A stretch of 64,000 bases of DNA, from positions 1 to 64,000 of the forward strand of contig NZ_JBDIML010000007.1 of NCBI RefSeq assembly GCF_039614845.1. Reading direction: 5' to 3'. Positions 41,605-49,945 of this stretch are shown here, piece after piece. The notes beneath the pieces are model-generated. The model ran no database searches, was not told where the DNA came from, and was given only the letters and a program-made list of their open reading frames with translations. Positions within the stretch are counted from its first letter, which is position 1, and each line of letters opens with the position of its first letter. This stretch comes from Ornithinibacillus xuwenensis (GTDB lineage Bacteria > Bacillota > Bacilli > Bacillales > Amphibacillaceae). A program made the translations under genes and the position numbers.

Positions 41605-42504
41605 ATGAAAGCTAGCGAGCTATTATCTGAAATTGACGCGTTAGAGCAAGAATTAGCAGAAAAGAAGAATAGATTAATGACGTTACGCAAATCAGTCCCT
41701 AGAAATGAGGTGAACAACTACGTATTTAGAGACGCTTCCAATAACGAAGTAAGTTTACAAGAATTGTTCGGGGATAAAAATGAACTCATCGTTATACAAA
41801 ACATGGGAATGTCGTGTTCTTATTGTACGATGTGGGCTGATGGCTTCAATGGTGTGTACCATCACATTATTGAAAAAGCAGCATTTGTGGTTGCGACTCC
41901 TGATAGTCCAGCTATACAGGATGCATTTGCAGCAGAACGAAGATGGCAATTCCCAATGATATCTACCAATGGAACAACCTTTAAAGAAGATTTAGGCTTT
42001 GAGAGGAATGGTAATCAACATCCCGGTGTCTCGACATTCCAACGTGATGAAGAAGGAAGAATGTATCATGTTGCGAATGCACCTTTTGGTCCAGGTGATG
42101 ATTTCTGTTCCGTCTGGTACCTGTTTGATCTTCTTCCATCGGGTTCAAAGGGATTTCATCCAAAAAGAGAGATGACAAAGAACTCCGAATATCAGTTAAC
42201 CAACAACATTGCCGTACAAGTCAAAAACAAACAAGAAGCGGTTCACTTCTATACCAATATCCTAGGCATGAAACAAGTACAGGAAAATACACAAGAAACC
42301 AAGCTACTATTTGGTGGTCATCATTTTTATGTGGAAGAAGGCAATGACCTTAATGTGTTCTTTGAGTTTGCTACCAAAGACGTCGAGAAATCGAGGCTGG
42401 AATTGTTAGATAACGGCTGTACAATTACGAAACAATTCAGTGAAAAGAGCATGATGATACAAGACCCGTATGGTTTGAACTTTCATCTATTTGAGAAAGC
42501 TTAG
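41605..42504 (+). CDS. DUF899 (thioredoxin-like) - VOC fusion protein
   Basis: 299 residues with two domains. Residues 1-185 are a DUF899 domain with coiled-coil start (ELLSEIDALEQELAEKK), the CSYC pair at Cys71 and Cys74 in GMSCSYCTMWADGF and the GVSTFQRDEEG segment. Residues 198-299 are a VOC module (NNIAVQVKNKQEAVHFYTNI ... IQDPYGLNFHLFE). The fusion suggests coupled thiol and metal chemistry on one small molecule, but nothing more can be said. Cotranscribed with the single VOC gene upstream. Confidence 0.78.
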   Translation: MKASELLSEIDALEQELAEKKNRLMTLRKSVPRNEVNNYVFRDASNNEVSLQELFGDKNELIVIQNMGMSCSYCTMWADGFNGVYHHIIEKAAFVVATPDSPAIQDAFAAERRWQFPMISTNGTTFKEDLGFERNGNQHPGVSTFQRDEEGRMYHVANAPFGPGDDFCSVWYLFDLLPSGSKGFHPKREMTKNSEYQLTNNIAVQVKNKQEAVHFYTNILGMKQVQENTQETKLLFGGHHFYVEEGNDLNVFFEFATKDVEKSRLELLDNGCTITKQFSEKSMMIQDPYGLNFHLFEKA

Positions 42505-42609
42505 CGGCTACTATGCCTCCATCCTATCGAACCCTTATTTCTTGATTTTATTGAATATTCATTATATCGTTATCCTACTATTAGAATTTAGAATATTAGG
42601 GGGATATCC

Positions 42610-44046
42610 ATGACCAAGCAATTAATAGAAGCATCTGTAGTTGAATTACAGGAAGCAATGGATCGAGGAAAGGTCTCAGCTAAGAAACTTACCATGCTTT
42701 TCTTAGAGCAAATAGCAAAATACAATCATGACGGTCCGATGCTTAACGCAGTGATTGAAGTTAACCCAGATGCCTTATTCATCGCAGAAGCATTAGATTT
42801 AGAACGAAAAGAAATAGGCTCTCGAGGTCCCTTACATGGTATCCCTGTTCTCATAAAAGATAATATCGATACAAATGATAAAATGCATACTTCAGCTGGT
42901 TCCATTGCACTTGCTAATAACATTGCTCATGAAGATGCTTTTATAGTGAAGCAGTTAAGGAATGCCGGAGCTATCATTCTCGGGAAGGCAAATTTAACTG
43001 AATGGGCTAACTTCATGACTGCCGGAATGCCCAATGGCTATAGCTCAAGAGGCGGACAGGTTCTTAATCCATATGGTCCCGGAAACTTCGATGTAGGAGG
43101 CTCTAGCTCTGGGCCAGGTTCTGCTATTGCGGCTAACTTCGCTACGCTTGGTATTGGCACTGAGACTAGTGGCTCTATACTTAGTCCTGCAAGCAGTAAT
43201 TCTCTAGTTGGAATTAAGCCTACCGTCGGCTTAATTAGTCGTACTGGTATTATTCCAATTTCAAGTAGCCAAGATACAGCTGGTCCCATGACAAGGAGTG
43301 TTTCAGATGCTGCAATACTACTCGGAGCACTTACAGCGAAAGACCCAGAAGATCCGGCAACGGAAACTAATCCAAAACGGATTCAGGATTACACACCATT
43401 TCTTACAATAAATGGCCTGAATAACAAACGAATTGGTATCTCACGCGAATATTTGGAAGGCTTACCCGACAATGAACTTCGTTTAGTTGAACAAGCTTTA
43501 GAGGATATGGAAAGATTGGGGGCAGTAATCATTGATCCTGTAGAATTACCTACAAAACTTCCAAATCCGACTGTCTTGTTTCATGAATTTAAAAACGGTG
43601 TTAATGCCTATCTAAAGAATGCAAATCCGAGCTTACCGGTTCACACATTACTAGAAGTGATCCAGTTTAATCAAATGCATGCAGCAACTGCTTTAAAATA
43701 TGGTCAGAAACTGCTGTTAGAATCTGAATCCAAAAGCGGAACCCTAACGGAAACCGAATATCTACTGGATCGCCTACAAGATATCAGAATCTCTCAAACC
43801 GAAGGCATTGATAAAGCATTTAGCACCCATCAATTAGATGCACTGTTATTCGTTAATAATTATGGTGCAGGGATAGCTGCAAAAGCAGGCTATCCCTCCA
43901 TTACCATTCCTGCTGGATACACAGAGGAAGGAAAGCCAGTTGGGATTACCCTCACTGGATTAGCTTATTCAGAACCTGAACTGATTGAGCTAGCTTTTGC
44001 TTATGAACAAGCTACAAAGCATCGCAAAGCACCGGTGTTAGATTAA
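42610..44046 (+). CDS. Amidase-signature family enzyme
   Basis: 478 residues. The Ser-cisSer-Lys triad is seen as Lys83 in GIPVLIKDNI, the GGSSSGPGS loop (residues 163-171) and the nucleophile in GTETSGSILSPAS (about Ser189). Hydrolyses an amide bond in the cytoplasm; no signal peptide. Related to GatA but without GatB/C partners here, so a catabolic or detoxifying amidase is more likely. GGGGGA lies before the ATG. Own terminator after it. Confidence 0.85.
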   Translation: MTKQLIEASVVELQEAMDRGKVSAKKLTMLFLEQIAKYNHDGPMLNAVIEVNPDALFIAEALDLERKEIGSRGPLHGIPVLIKDNIDTNDKMHTSAGSIALANNIAHEDAFIVKQLRNAGAIILGKANLTEWANFMTAGMPNGYSSRGGQVLNPYGPGNFDVGGSSSGPGSAIAANFATLGIGTETSGSILSPASSNSLVGIKPTVGLISRTGIIPISSSQDTAGPMTRSVSDAAILLGALTAKDPEDPATETNPKRIQDYTPFLTINGLNNKRIGISREYLEGLPDNELRLVEQALEDMERLGAVIIDPVELPTKLPNPTVLFHEFKNGVNAYLKNANPSLPVHTLLEVIQFNQMHAATALKYGQKLLLESESKSGTLTETEYLLDRLQDIRISQTEGIDKAFSTHQLDALLFVNNYGAGIAAKAGYPSITIPAGYTEEGKPVGITLTGLAYSEPELIELAFAYEQATKHRKAPVLD

Positions 44047-44057
44047 TTAATATAAAT

Positions 44058-44084
44058 GAGCCTGGGACACAATGTTCCAGGCTC
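44058..44084. terminator. Hairpin between convergent genes
   Basis: GAGCCTGGGA pairs with TTCCAGGCTC; moderate T content on both sides. Confidence 0.6.
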
Positions 44085-44091
44085 TATCCAT

Positions 44092-45021
44092 TTAATGTTG
44101 ATATGAATTTAAGGTTTCCTCAATCCCTCTTCGATAACTTGTTTTCGGTAGTTCTCCAATTATCGTTTCATACTTATTTCCATCCAACACAACAGGATCT
44201 TCATTTAAGTAGTACATTTCTAGCGCTTCCTTCATCTGCTTTTGAAATAGCCCAATAAACCAAAGCATCGCTTTCGTAACAGTTATAAAAGACTTCTTTG
44301 TACCAACTATTTCGTCTACTAAGTCATTAATTTCTTCACCAGAAATCAAATCATATCCAGGAATATTCCAAGATTGAAAGTATGCATCCTCGCGCATCGA
44401 AAGCTCCACGATTGCTTTAGCACCATCAGGGGTATATATATACTCTCTTTTTATCTGTTGATTTCCAACAAAGCTTGCTCTCTTCTTTGTGACTAATTGA
44501 CGTAAGGTATAGTTCATATAAGTATTTTCCGCATATGGTCCATAAAAATCAGGGAAATGTGCAATAAGAAAAGGAACTTCTGAATTTTTTACTAGCTGTT
44601 CCACCTCCAGCCTAATCTTTCCTTTCTTCGTATGTGGTGCCTTCGGATATCCTTCCCTGATTTTTTCACCATTTCCTCTTCCATAAGAATAGATATTCTC
44701 GACAATCGCTAGTTTAGCAGATGTCTCTTTTGCAACATTCAATATTTGTTCATTCATGTGCAATAACTTCTCCGACCATTCGTGATACGGAAGATTAATA
44801 GCATGAAAAATCACATCTACATGCTGCGCTGCCTCATAAACATCCTTTTTTTGAAAGACATCCCCTGAACGCACCTCAACAAACTCATCTCCCCCAAACA
44901 TTTTATGAAGTCTTTCTAGGTTTCTAGCAAATGCAACCACGTGAATGTTACGACTGGATAATTCCTTTACAATAGCGTATCCCATGCCTCCTGATGCTCC
45001 TAATACCAATGCACGTTTCAT
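44092..45021 (-). CDS. NAD-dependent epimerase/dehydratase-like SDR protein
   Basis: 309 residues. N-terminal nucleotide-binding loop LVLGASGGMGYAIV (GxxGxxG), then EVRSGDVFQKKDV and the YGRGNGEKIREGYPKA region where the catalytic Tyr and Lys are expected but the canonical YxxxK is not clear. So it belongs to the atypical SDR/NmrA-like group, possibly acting on a sugar nucleotide or sensing NADP. ATG at 45021 has GGGAGGG at the right spacing. Its promoter region carries an operator similar to that of the TetR gene just upstream. Confidence 0.72.
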   Translation of the reverse strand: MKRALVLGASGGMGYAIVKELSSRNIHVVAFARNLERLHKMFGGDEFVEVRSGDVFQKKDVYEAAQHVDVIFHAINLPYHEWSEKLLHMNEQILNVAKETSAKLAIVENIYSYGRGNGEKIREGYPKAPHTKKGKIRLEVEQLVKNSEVPFLIAHFPDFYGPYAENTYMNYTLRQLVTKKRASFVGNQQIKREYIYTPDGAKAIVELSMREDAYFQSWNIPGYDLISGEEINDLVDEIVGTKKSFITVTKAMLWFIGLFQKQMKEALEMYYLNEDPVVLDGNKYETIIGELPKTSYRRGIEETLNSYQH

Positions 45022-45034
45022 TTCCATCCCTCCC

Positions 45035-45057
45035 TTATTAACCAGTGGTCAATTATA
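45035..45057. promoter_or_regulatory. TetR operator copy 1 (SDR gene)
   Basis: Imperfect palindrome TTAACCAGTGGTCAA (45038-45052), just before the SDR gene's ribosome binding site; nearly identical to the site at 45672. Confidence 0.65.
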
Positions 45058-45085
45058 ACCAAAAAAATAAAGAATAGACATTTCT

Positions 45086-45658
45086 TTATTTTTTTGTCCA
45101 TAATAGCAGCAGTTCAGCGTGATGCTCAGCAGCTTGCCTAACTTCTTCAAACCCTACAACATGACCAATATAATGCGTTACAAACCCATGTAGTGCCATA
45201 AATATGGACCAGATATCACGAATCGAAAGCCTTTTTTCACTTAATTCACTGATATGTGAGGCAAATGTTTGATAGGTTTTCATAGGGCCTTCGTTCATAA
45301 AATTACGGACCTCTTTATCCTTGACGAGAAACATAATTTCATAGTGACTTTGATGGGTTAGCCCAAACTCTATATATCCAATAAAGATATGTTTTAGCTT
45401 TGTTGTATTCGGTAAATCTGCATCCATCATTTCTTCTAGCTTTTGGTCTAGCATGGAGAAATGAGACTCCACTAAAGCAAAAAATAATTCAGCCTTATTT
45501 GTAAAATGGTAGTAGATTGCGCCATGACTATAACCTAGCTTAGCTGCTATTTGCCTCATCGAAACATGCTGATAACCTTTTTCAACAAACAAGTCTCGTG
45601 CTGCGCTCATAATAATTTCACGTGATAATTCCTTATCCACTGCTTTTCTAGCCGACAT
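45086..45658 (-). CDS. TetR-family transcriptional regulator
   Basis: 190 residues. The TetR N-terminal domain is clear: IIMSAARDLFVEKGYQHVSM and RQIAAKLGYSHGAIYYHFTN (residues 15-55); the rest is the ligand-binding domain. It likely represses its own gene and the SDR gene downstream through the two matching palindromes. ATG at 45658 has AGAGGGA upstream. Same orientation as the SDR gene with 64 bases between, so both could also share transcripts. Confidence 0.87.
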   Translation of the reverse strand: MSARKAVDKELSREIIMSAARDLFVEKGYQHVSMRQIAAKLGYSHGAIYYHFTNKAELFFALVESHFSMLDQKLEEMMDADLPNTTKLKHIFIGYIEFGLTHQSHYEIMFLVKDKEVRNFMNEGPMKTYQTFASHISELSEKRLSIRDIWSIFMALHGFVTHYIGHVVGFEEVRQAAEHHAELLLLWTKK

Positions 45659-45671
45659 CAGACATCCCTCT

Positions 45672-45692
45672 TTATTAACCACTGTTCAATTA
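45672..45692. promoter_or_regulatory. TetR operator copy 2 (tetR autoregulation)
   Basis: TTAACCACTGTTCAA at 45675-45689, in the same flanking context (TTAT before, TTA after) as copy 1; 17 of 21 or more positions agree between the two. Confidence 0.65.
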
Positions 45693-45744
45693 CTAGCATA
45701 CGACTATTCTTTTCAAAAGTAAACTACTACGCAGCAATCTGTAT

Positions 45745-45776
45745 AAAAAAAAGACTGCTTTTCTATTTAAAAGCAG
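45745..45776 (-). terminator. Intrinsic terminator of the GNAT gene
   Basis: CTGCTTTT pairs with AAAAGCAG around a six-base loop; eight T follow on the minus strand. Confidence 0.8.
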
Positions 45777-45783
45777 CCTCAGC

Positions 45784-46296
45784 TTATTCATCATTCCAAA
45801 CAATTTCACCGCATTTTTCTTCATGATCAACCGTTACATCGAAATTATGTTTTTCATAAAAATGCTGTAAGCGATCAACATGATCAAAGTCTCGCTTAAC
45901 AAGGTCTCCAGTAATATACTGTACATTTTCTTCTCTTGCAATTTCCTTTAAATGCTGCATTAATACCGTACCATAGCCCTTATTTTCTTCACCCTTAATC
46001 GCAGAAATGTGAATGGTATTATCATCCTTCATTTCGGCTTGAAGAGCAGAATTCCAATTCCCGCGAAATGTTCGTTTACAGCTATGCAGCATAATCTGCC
46101 AGCTCTCTTCTTCACGATCTGCATATACCACAACCCACTCTTCATTTGGGGTTTGATCAATACTAATAACCTCTGATTTTTTTGCAATTTCTTTTATATT
46201 ATTTTGCATCCGGTAAAGTTGAATTTCTAATGTATCTAGCTCTTGTTTTAACTCCTCTTTATTCTTTTCTTCCTGTAAGAATACTGATTTGGTCAT
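45784..46296 (-). CDS. GNAT-family acetyltransferase with coiled-coil N-terminus
   Basis: 170 residues. Residues 5-45 form a helical, heptad-like segment (KEELKQELDTLEIQLYRMQN). Residues about 55-165 are a GNAT domain with the acetyl-CoA loop as GEENKGYGTVLMQHLKEIA and the C-terminal HFYEKHNFDV. Substrate unknown. ATG at 46296 is preferred because GGAGGTG lies upstream. Single gene with its own terminator. Confidence 0.75.
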   Translation of the reverse strand: MTKSVFLQEEKNKEELKQELDTLEIQLYRMQNNIKEIAKKSEVISIDQTPNEEWVVVYADREEESWQIMLHSCKRTFRGNWNSALQAEMKDDNTIHISAIKGEENKGYGTVLMQHLKEIAREENVQYITGDLVKRDFDHVDRLQHFYEKHNFDVTVDHEEKCGEIVWNDE

Positions 46297-46411
46297 TGTT
46301 CCACCTCCATACATTTCTGAAAAGAAGCATACAGTTTGCTATTTTACTAGAAAACTAGCTTCTCTTTCAAGTGTTAGAAAATTCGGTTTCAAATAATTTC
46401 AAATAATACTT

Positions 46412-46436
46412 TAAAATTTGAAAAAACTGCCGATAT
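46412..46436 (+). promoter_or_regulatory. Sigma-D-like promoter of the chemoreceptor gene
   Basis: GCCGATAT at 46429-46436 is identical to the sigma-D -10 consensus; TAAA at 46412-46415 is a possible -35, with a 13-base spacer that is shorter than the usual 15. Confidence 0.7.
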
Positions 46437-46476
46437 ATAAAAGAAAACGTTTTTTTCAGACAATTGGGGGATACAT

Positions 46477-48285
46477 ATGAAAAAGAAAAAGATAAAAGTA
46501 CCGAAAGTTAAAAAAGAGAAAAAACAGAAGGTAGCAAAGTCTAAACCCGTTAAAACAACCAAGAAATCCAAGAACTTACAATCATTATTAGACTTCCAAA
46601 ATGTAAAGCTAAGTCGTAAATATCTATATGTGTTCTTAGTGACTGCTGTTCTCTTTTTACTCGCAGGAACCATTGTCTTCTTACAGATGAGTAAGGGACA
46701 AAAAGATGTTGAAGCTATGGATCAATATAGTGCTCGTGTTAATGATATGTCAGAAATGGCTTCCATTATCCAAGTAAAAGACGTTCAAATTGCTGATTAC
46801 CTGCTATCAGGAAAAAGCCGGTATGTAGATGCATTTGAAGAGCATAAAGCTGAATTAGATGGGCTTATTGCTAAAGTTGAACCTTCCATGGAAACAGAAG
46901 AACAAAAAGAGATTTTCAGCAAGATTATGGAGAACGATACAAAAATTAATGATATGTTCTACGGAGAAATAAGTGATGCTGTTAAGAATCAGCAAACATA
47001 CATGGCTGCGTCTATTCGTAACCGTTCATCCGAGCTTCGTGGACAAACTGTCGATCTTGTAAGTCAACTGATGGATATTGTAAAACAAGATCAACAAGGA
47101 GTTGTTTCTAGTTCAAAATCAAGTATGCAAGCCGGTATCATAACGCTTGTAATTGCTACGGTTGTTGCCATTACGCTTGGTATTGCGCTACTACTTCTAG
47201 TAAGTAAACGTATTGCAGGAAACCTACAAAAAGTTGTCAACATGACAAACGAAGTAGCAAATGGAAACTTACTTGCAGATTCAGTTGATTATAATGGAAA
47301 AGATGAAATTGGGCAGCTTGCGAGCGCAGTTAATCTCATGAAGGATAATATTCAATCTATTCTATACAAGGTTGCATCTGCAGCAAATACACTGACCACC
47401 CGAAGTGAAGAATTAACGCAATCAGCTGTTGAGGTTCGTGAAGGGAATGAACAAATTGCCTCCACAATGGAAGAGTTGTCTTCAGGTTCAGAGAACCAAG
47501 CACATAGTGCTTCGAACTTAGCAGAAAGAATGAATGATTTTATCAAAATTGTTCGTACTTCTGAAGAAAATGGCGTTGAGATAGCAGGAACTTCTGAAAA
47601 TGTTCTTTCCTTAACAAACGAAGGAAGAGAACTCATGAAAACATCTGTTGTACAAATGAAGCAAATTGATAGCATCGTCTCAGAAGCTGTTGAGAAAGTC
47701 CAAGGTTTAGATAAACAATCGACTCAAATTTCAAAACTTGTTCTCGTTATTAAGGATATTGCAGACCAAACAAATCTACTCTCATTAAATGCAGCAATTG
47801 AGGCAGCAAGAGCTGGTGAGCATGGAAAAGGATTTGCAGTAGTAGCAGACGAAGTTAGAAAGCTATCGGAACAGGTTGCTTCATCTGTCGGTGAAATTAC
47901 AACAATTGTTACCAATATTCAAAGTGAAACTGGCCATGTAGTCAAATCATTACATAGTGGTTACACAGAAGTTAAGGAAGGAACAGCACAAATCGAGGAA
48001 ACTGGTAAAAACTTTGCTTCCATTCATGGTTCTGTAACAGACATGGCATCTAAAATCACGACGATTTCTTCTAAATTAAGAGAAATTGCAAATAGTAGTA
48101 ATGACATGAATAACTTAATTGAAGATATTGCAGCTGTATCTGAGGAATCAGCCGCAGGAGTTGAGCAGGCTTCTGCTTCCGCACAGCAAACCTCTAGCTC
48201 CATGGAGGAAGTATCTAGTAGTGCTGAAGAGTTAGAAAAACTAGCAGAACAACTAAACACGGAACTAAAGGTATTTAAATTATAA
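46477..48285 (+). CDS. Methyl-accepting chemotaxis protein
   Basis: 602 residues. A polybasic N-terminal tail (residues 1-36, more than half Lys) precedes TM1 (about 49-69), a helical extracytoplasmic domain (70-215), TM2 (219-242), a HAMP domain (243-295) and the cytoplasmic signalling hairpin with the tip DIADQTNLLSLNAAIEAARA and GKGFAVVADEVRKLSEQV. The receptor relays a signal to CheA/CheW; the ligand is unknown. Expression is probably sigma-D dependent. Monocistronic. Confidence 0.93.
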   Translation: MKKKKIKVPKVKKEKKQKVAKSKPVKTTKKSKNLQSLLDFQNVKLSRKYLYVFLVTAVLFLLAGTIVFLQMSKGQKDVEAMDQYSARVNDMSEMASIIQVKDVQIADYLLSGKSRYVDAFEEHKAELDGLIAKVEPSMETEEQKEIFSKIMENDTKINDMFYGEISDAVKNQQTYMAASIRNRSSELRGQTVDLVSQLMDIVKQDQQGVVSSSKSSMQAGIITLVIATVVAITLGIALLLLVSKRIAGNLQKVVNMTNEVANGNLLADSVDYNGKDEIGQLASAVNLMKDNIQSILYKVASAANTLTTRSEELTQSAVEVREGNEQIASTMEELSSGSENQAHSASNLAERMNDFIKIVRTSEENGVEIAGTSENVLSLTNEGRELMKTSVVQMKQIDSIVSEAVEKVQGLDKQSTQISKLVLVIKDIADQTNLLSLNAAIEAARAGEHGKGFAVVADEVRKLSEQVASSVGEITTIVTNIQSETGHVVKSLHSGYTEVKEGTAQIEETGKNFASIHGSVTDMASKITTISSKLREIANSSNDMNNLIEDIAAVSEESAAGVEQASASAQQTSSSMEEVSSSAEELEKLAEQLNTELKVFKL

Positions 48286-48296
48286 ATAAGATAATA

Positions 48297-48334
48297 GAAA
48301 GAGCTACTTTCCAAATGGTGAAAGTAGCTCTTTC
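48297..48334. terminator. Bidirectional terminator
   Basis: GAAAGAGCTACTTT (48297-48310) pairs fully with AAAGTAGCTCTTTC (48321-48334), between convergent genes. Confidence 0.85.
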
Positions 48335-48901
48335 TTATTTTTCATGATAGCGGAAGCAATCGACCGTATGATCCATTACCATACCAGTAGCCTGCATAAA
48401 CGCATAGCATATTGTTGGTCCAACAAAATTAAATCCTCGTTTTTTTAAATCCTTGCTCATTGCTTGTGATTCTTTCGTCACAGCAGGCACTTCATCGATA
48501 GAATTCCAGCTATTCATCATTGGCCTAGCACCAACGAAACGCCAAATATATTCCTGAAAGCTACCGAATTCCTCTTGTATTTTCAAAAAGGATTTTGCAT
48601 TAGCAACTACCGAGCGGATTTTTCTTTCATTTCGGATAATCCCCTCATTTTTAACTAGCGATTGTATTTTTTCTTCATCATAATGTTGGATAATAGTTGG
48701 ATCAAAATTATCAAAAGCCTTCCGGTAGCCTTCCCGTCTTCGTAGAATTGTAATCCAGCTTAGCCCCGCTTGGGCTCCTTCCAAAATTAGCATTTCAAAG
48801 AGCTTACCATCGTCATAAACTGGTTTGCCCCATTCATAATCATGATAATCGATATAAAGCTGATCATTTTCTGGTACCCAACCACATCTTCTTTTGGTCA
48901 T
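48335..48901 (-). CDS. tag: DNA-3-methyladenine glycosylase I
   Basis: 188 residues, full Tag length. The Cys6 and late His/Cys of the zinc snap are present (RRCGWVPEND and MDHTVDCFRYH), together with YHDYEWGKP, LILEGAQAGLSWITIL and the FVGPTICYAFMQATGMV base-binding region. It excises 3-methyladenine from alkylated DNA. The ATG overlaps the stop of the sulfurtransferase gene by four bases. Confidence 0.93.
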   Translation of the reverse strand: MTKRRCGWVPENDQLYIDYHDYEWGKPVYDDGKLFEMLILEGAQAGLSWITILRRREGYRKAFDNFDPTIIQHYDEEKIQSLVKNEGIIRNERKIRSVVANAKSFLKIQEEFGSFQEYIWRFVGARPMMNSWNSIDEVPAVTKESQAMSKDLKKRGFNFVGPTICYAFMQATGMVMDHTVDCFRYHEK

Positions 48902-49749
48902 TCATTTTCATCCTTTGTTTCTACTTTATTGTCATCATAGGATATCCAATCACTGAAGCTACCTGGGTAAAGCTTTATCTGTTGATAGCCAGCCATTTTT
49001 AAACCGATAATATTTGGACAGGCCGATACACCTGAACCACAGGATACAATTATTTCAGCATTTTTATCTAGCTTGCCGAAATGCTGCTCTAGTTCTTCGC
49101 TTGTTTTCCAGCTTCCATCCTCATGTAATACATCCATCCAAAAATAGTTTTTCGCACCTGGGATATGTCCGGCCTTTTTATACAGAGGCTCTGTTTTTCC
49201 AAGATACCTTTCAGGACTTCTAGAATCGATTAATATTGCCGTTTTATCCTTTATATTATCTCGTATTCTTTGCATATCAACAACTTCTTGATAACGTTGG
49301 TTTGGCTTAAACGTTTTCGGTTTATAATTTGGCATAGCTGCCGTAACTGAATTGCCCGCTTTGCCCCAAGCCTCATATCCACCATCAAGAATATACACAT
49401 TGTCATGCCCCATATAATGAAGCAGCCACCAAAACCTTGAACTAAACATATCATTTGCCTGATCATAAACGACTACAGTAGTAGTCTGATCGATCCCTGC
49501 ATCACCGAGTTTATTTGCGAGAATAGTCATATCTGGTAATGGATGATTTCCACCATGCTTGCCTACATCATCATTAGATAGATCCTTTTCTAGGTCAAAA
49601 TATACTGCACCAGGGATATGTGCTTTTTCATATGCTCTCTTTCCTGCTTCCTTATCCTGTAATTGATATCGGACGTCAACCACGACAACATTGTCCGAAC
49701 TGTGTGTGATTATTTCGTTTGCTTTCTCTACACTTATTAAATAGGACAT
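48898..49749 (-). CDS. Two-domain rhodanese-type sulfurtransferase
   Basis: 283 residues with tandem rhodanese domains: an inactive N-terminal one (8-130, DVRYQLQDK...HIPGAVYFDLE) and a catalytic C-terminal one (150-275), with the Cys in IIVSCGSGVSACP. The CGSGVSA loop is that of 3-mercaptopyruvate sulfurtransferases (SseA type), whereas thiosulfate enzymes normally have CRKGVT. Transfers sulfur to cyanide or thiols. First gene in an operon with tag. Confidence 0.85.
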   Translation of the reverse strand: MSYLISVEKANEIITHSSDNVVVVDVRYQLQDKEAGKRAYEKAHIPGAVYFDLEKDLSNDDVGKHGGNHPLPDMTILANKLGDAGIDQTTTVVVYDQANDMFSSRFWWLLHYMGHDNVYILDGGYEAWGKAGNSVTAAMPNYKPKTFKPNQRYQEVVDMQRIRDNIKDKTAILIDSRSPERYLGKTEPLYKKAGHIPGAKNYFWMDVLHEDGSWKTSEELEQHFGKLDKNAEIIVSCGSGVSACPNIIGLKMAGYQQIKLYPGSFSDWISYDDNKVETKDENE

Positions 49750-49945
49750 AACAAATCCTCCTACTAAATACTTTATATTAATAATTCGCCAAAGAGAATA
49801 GAATCCCTTTTTACACTTGTATTAAATCCTGTTAGAAACCACAAAAAATCTTGCGGGAGAACACACCATTGAAGTTTTCATTTATTTCGAGTTACGATAT
49901 AATTAAGTTCAGAATAAATAATTACTTGTAAGGAGAGAGGTAAAG

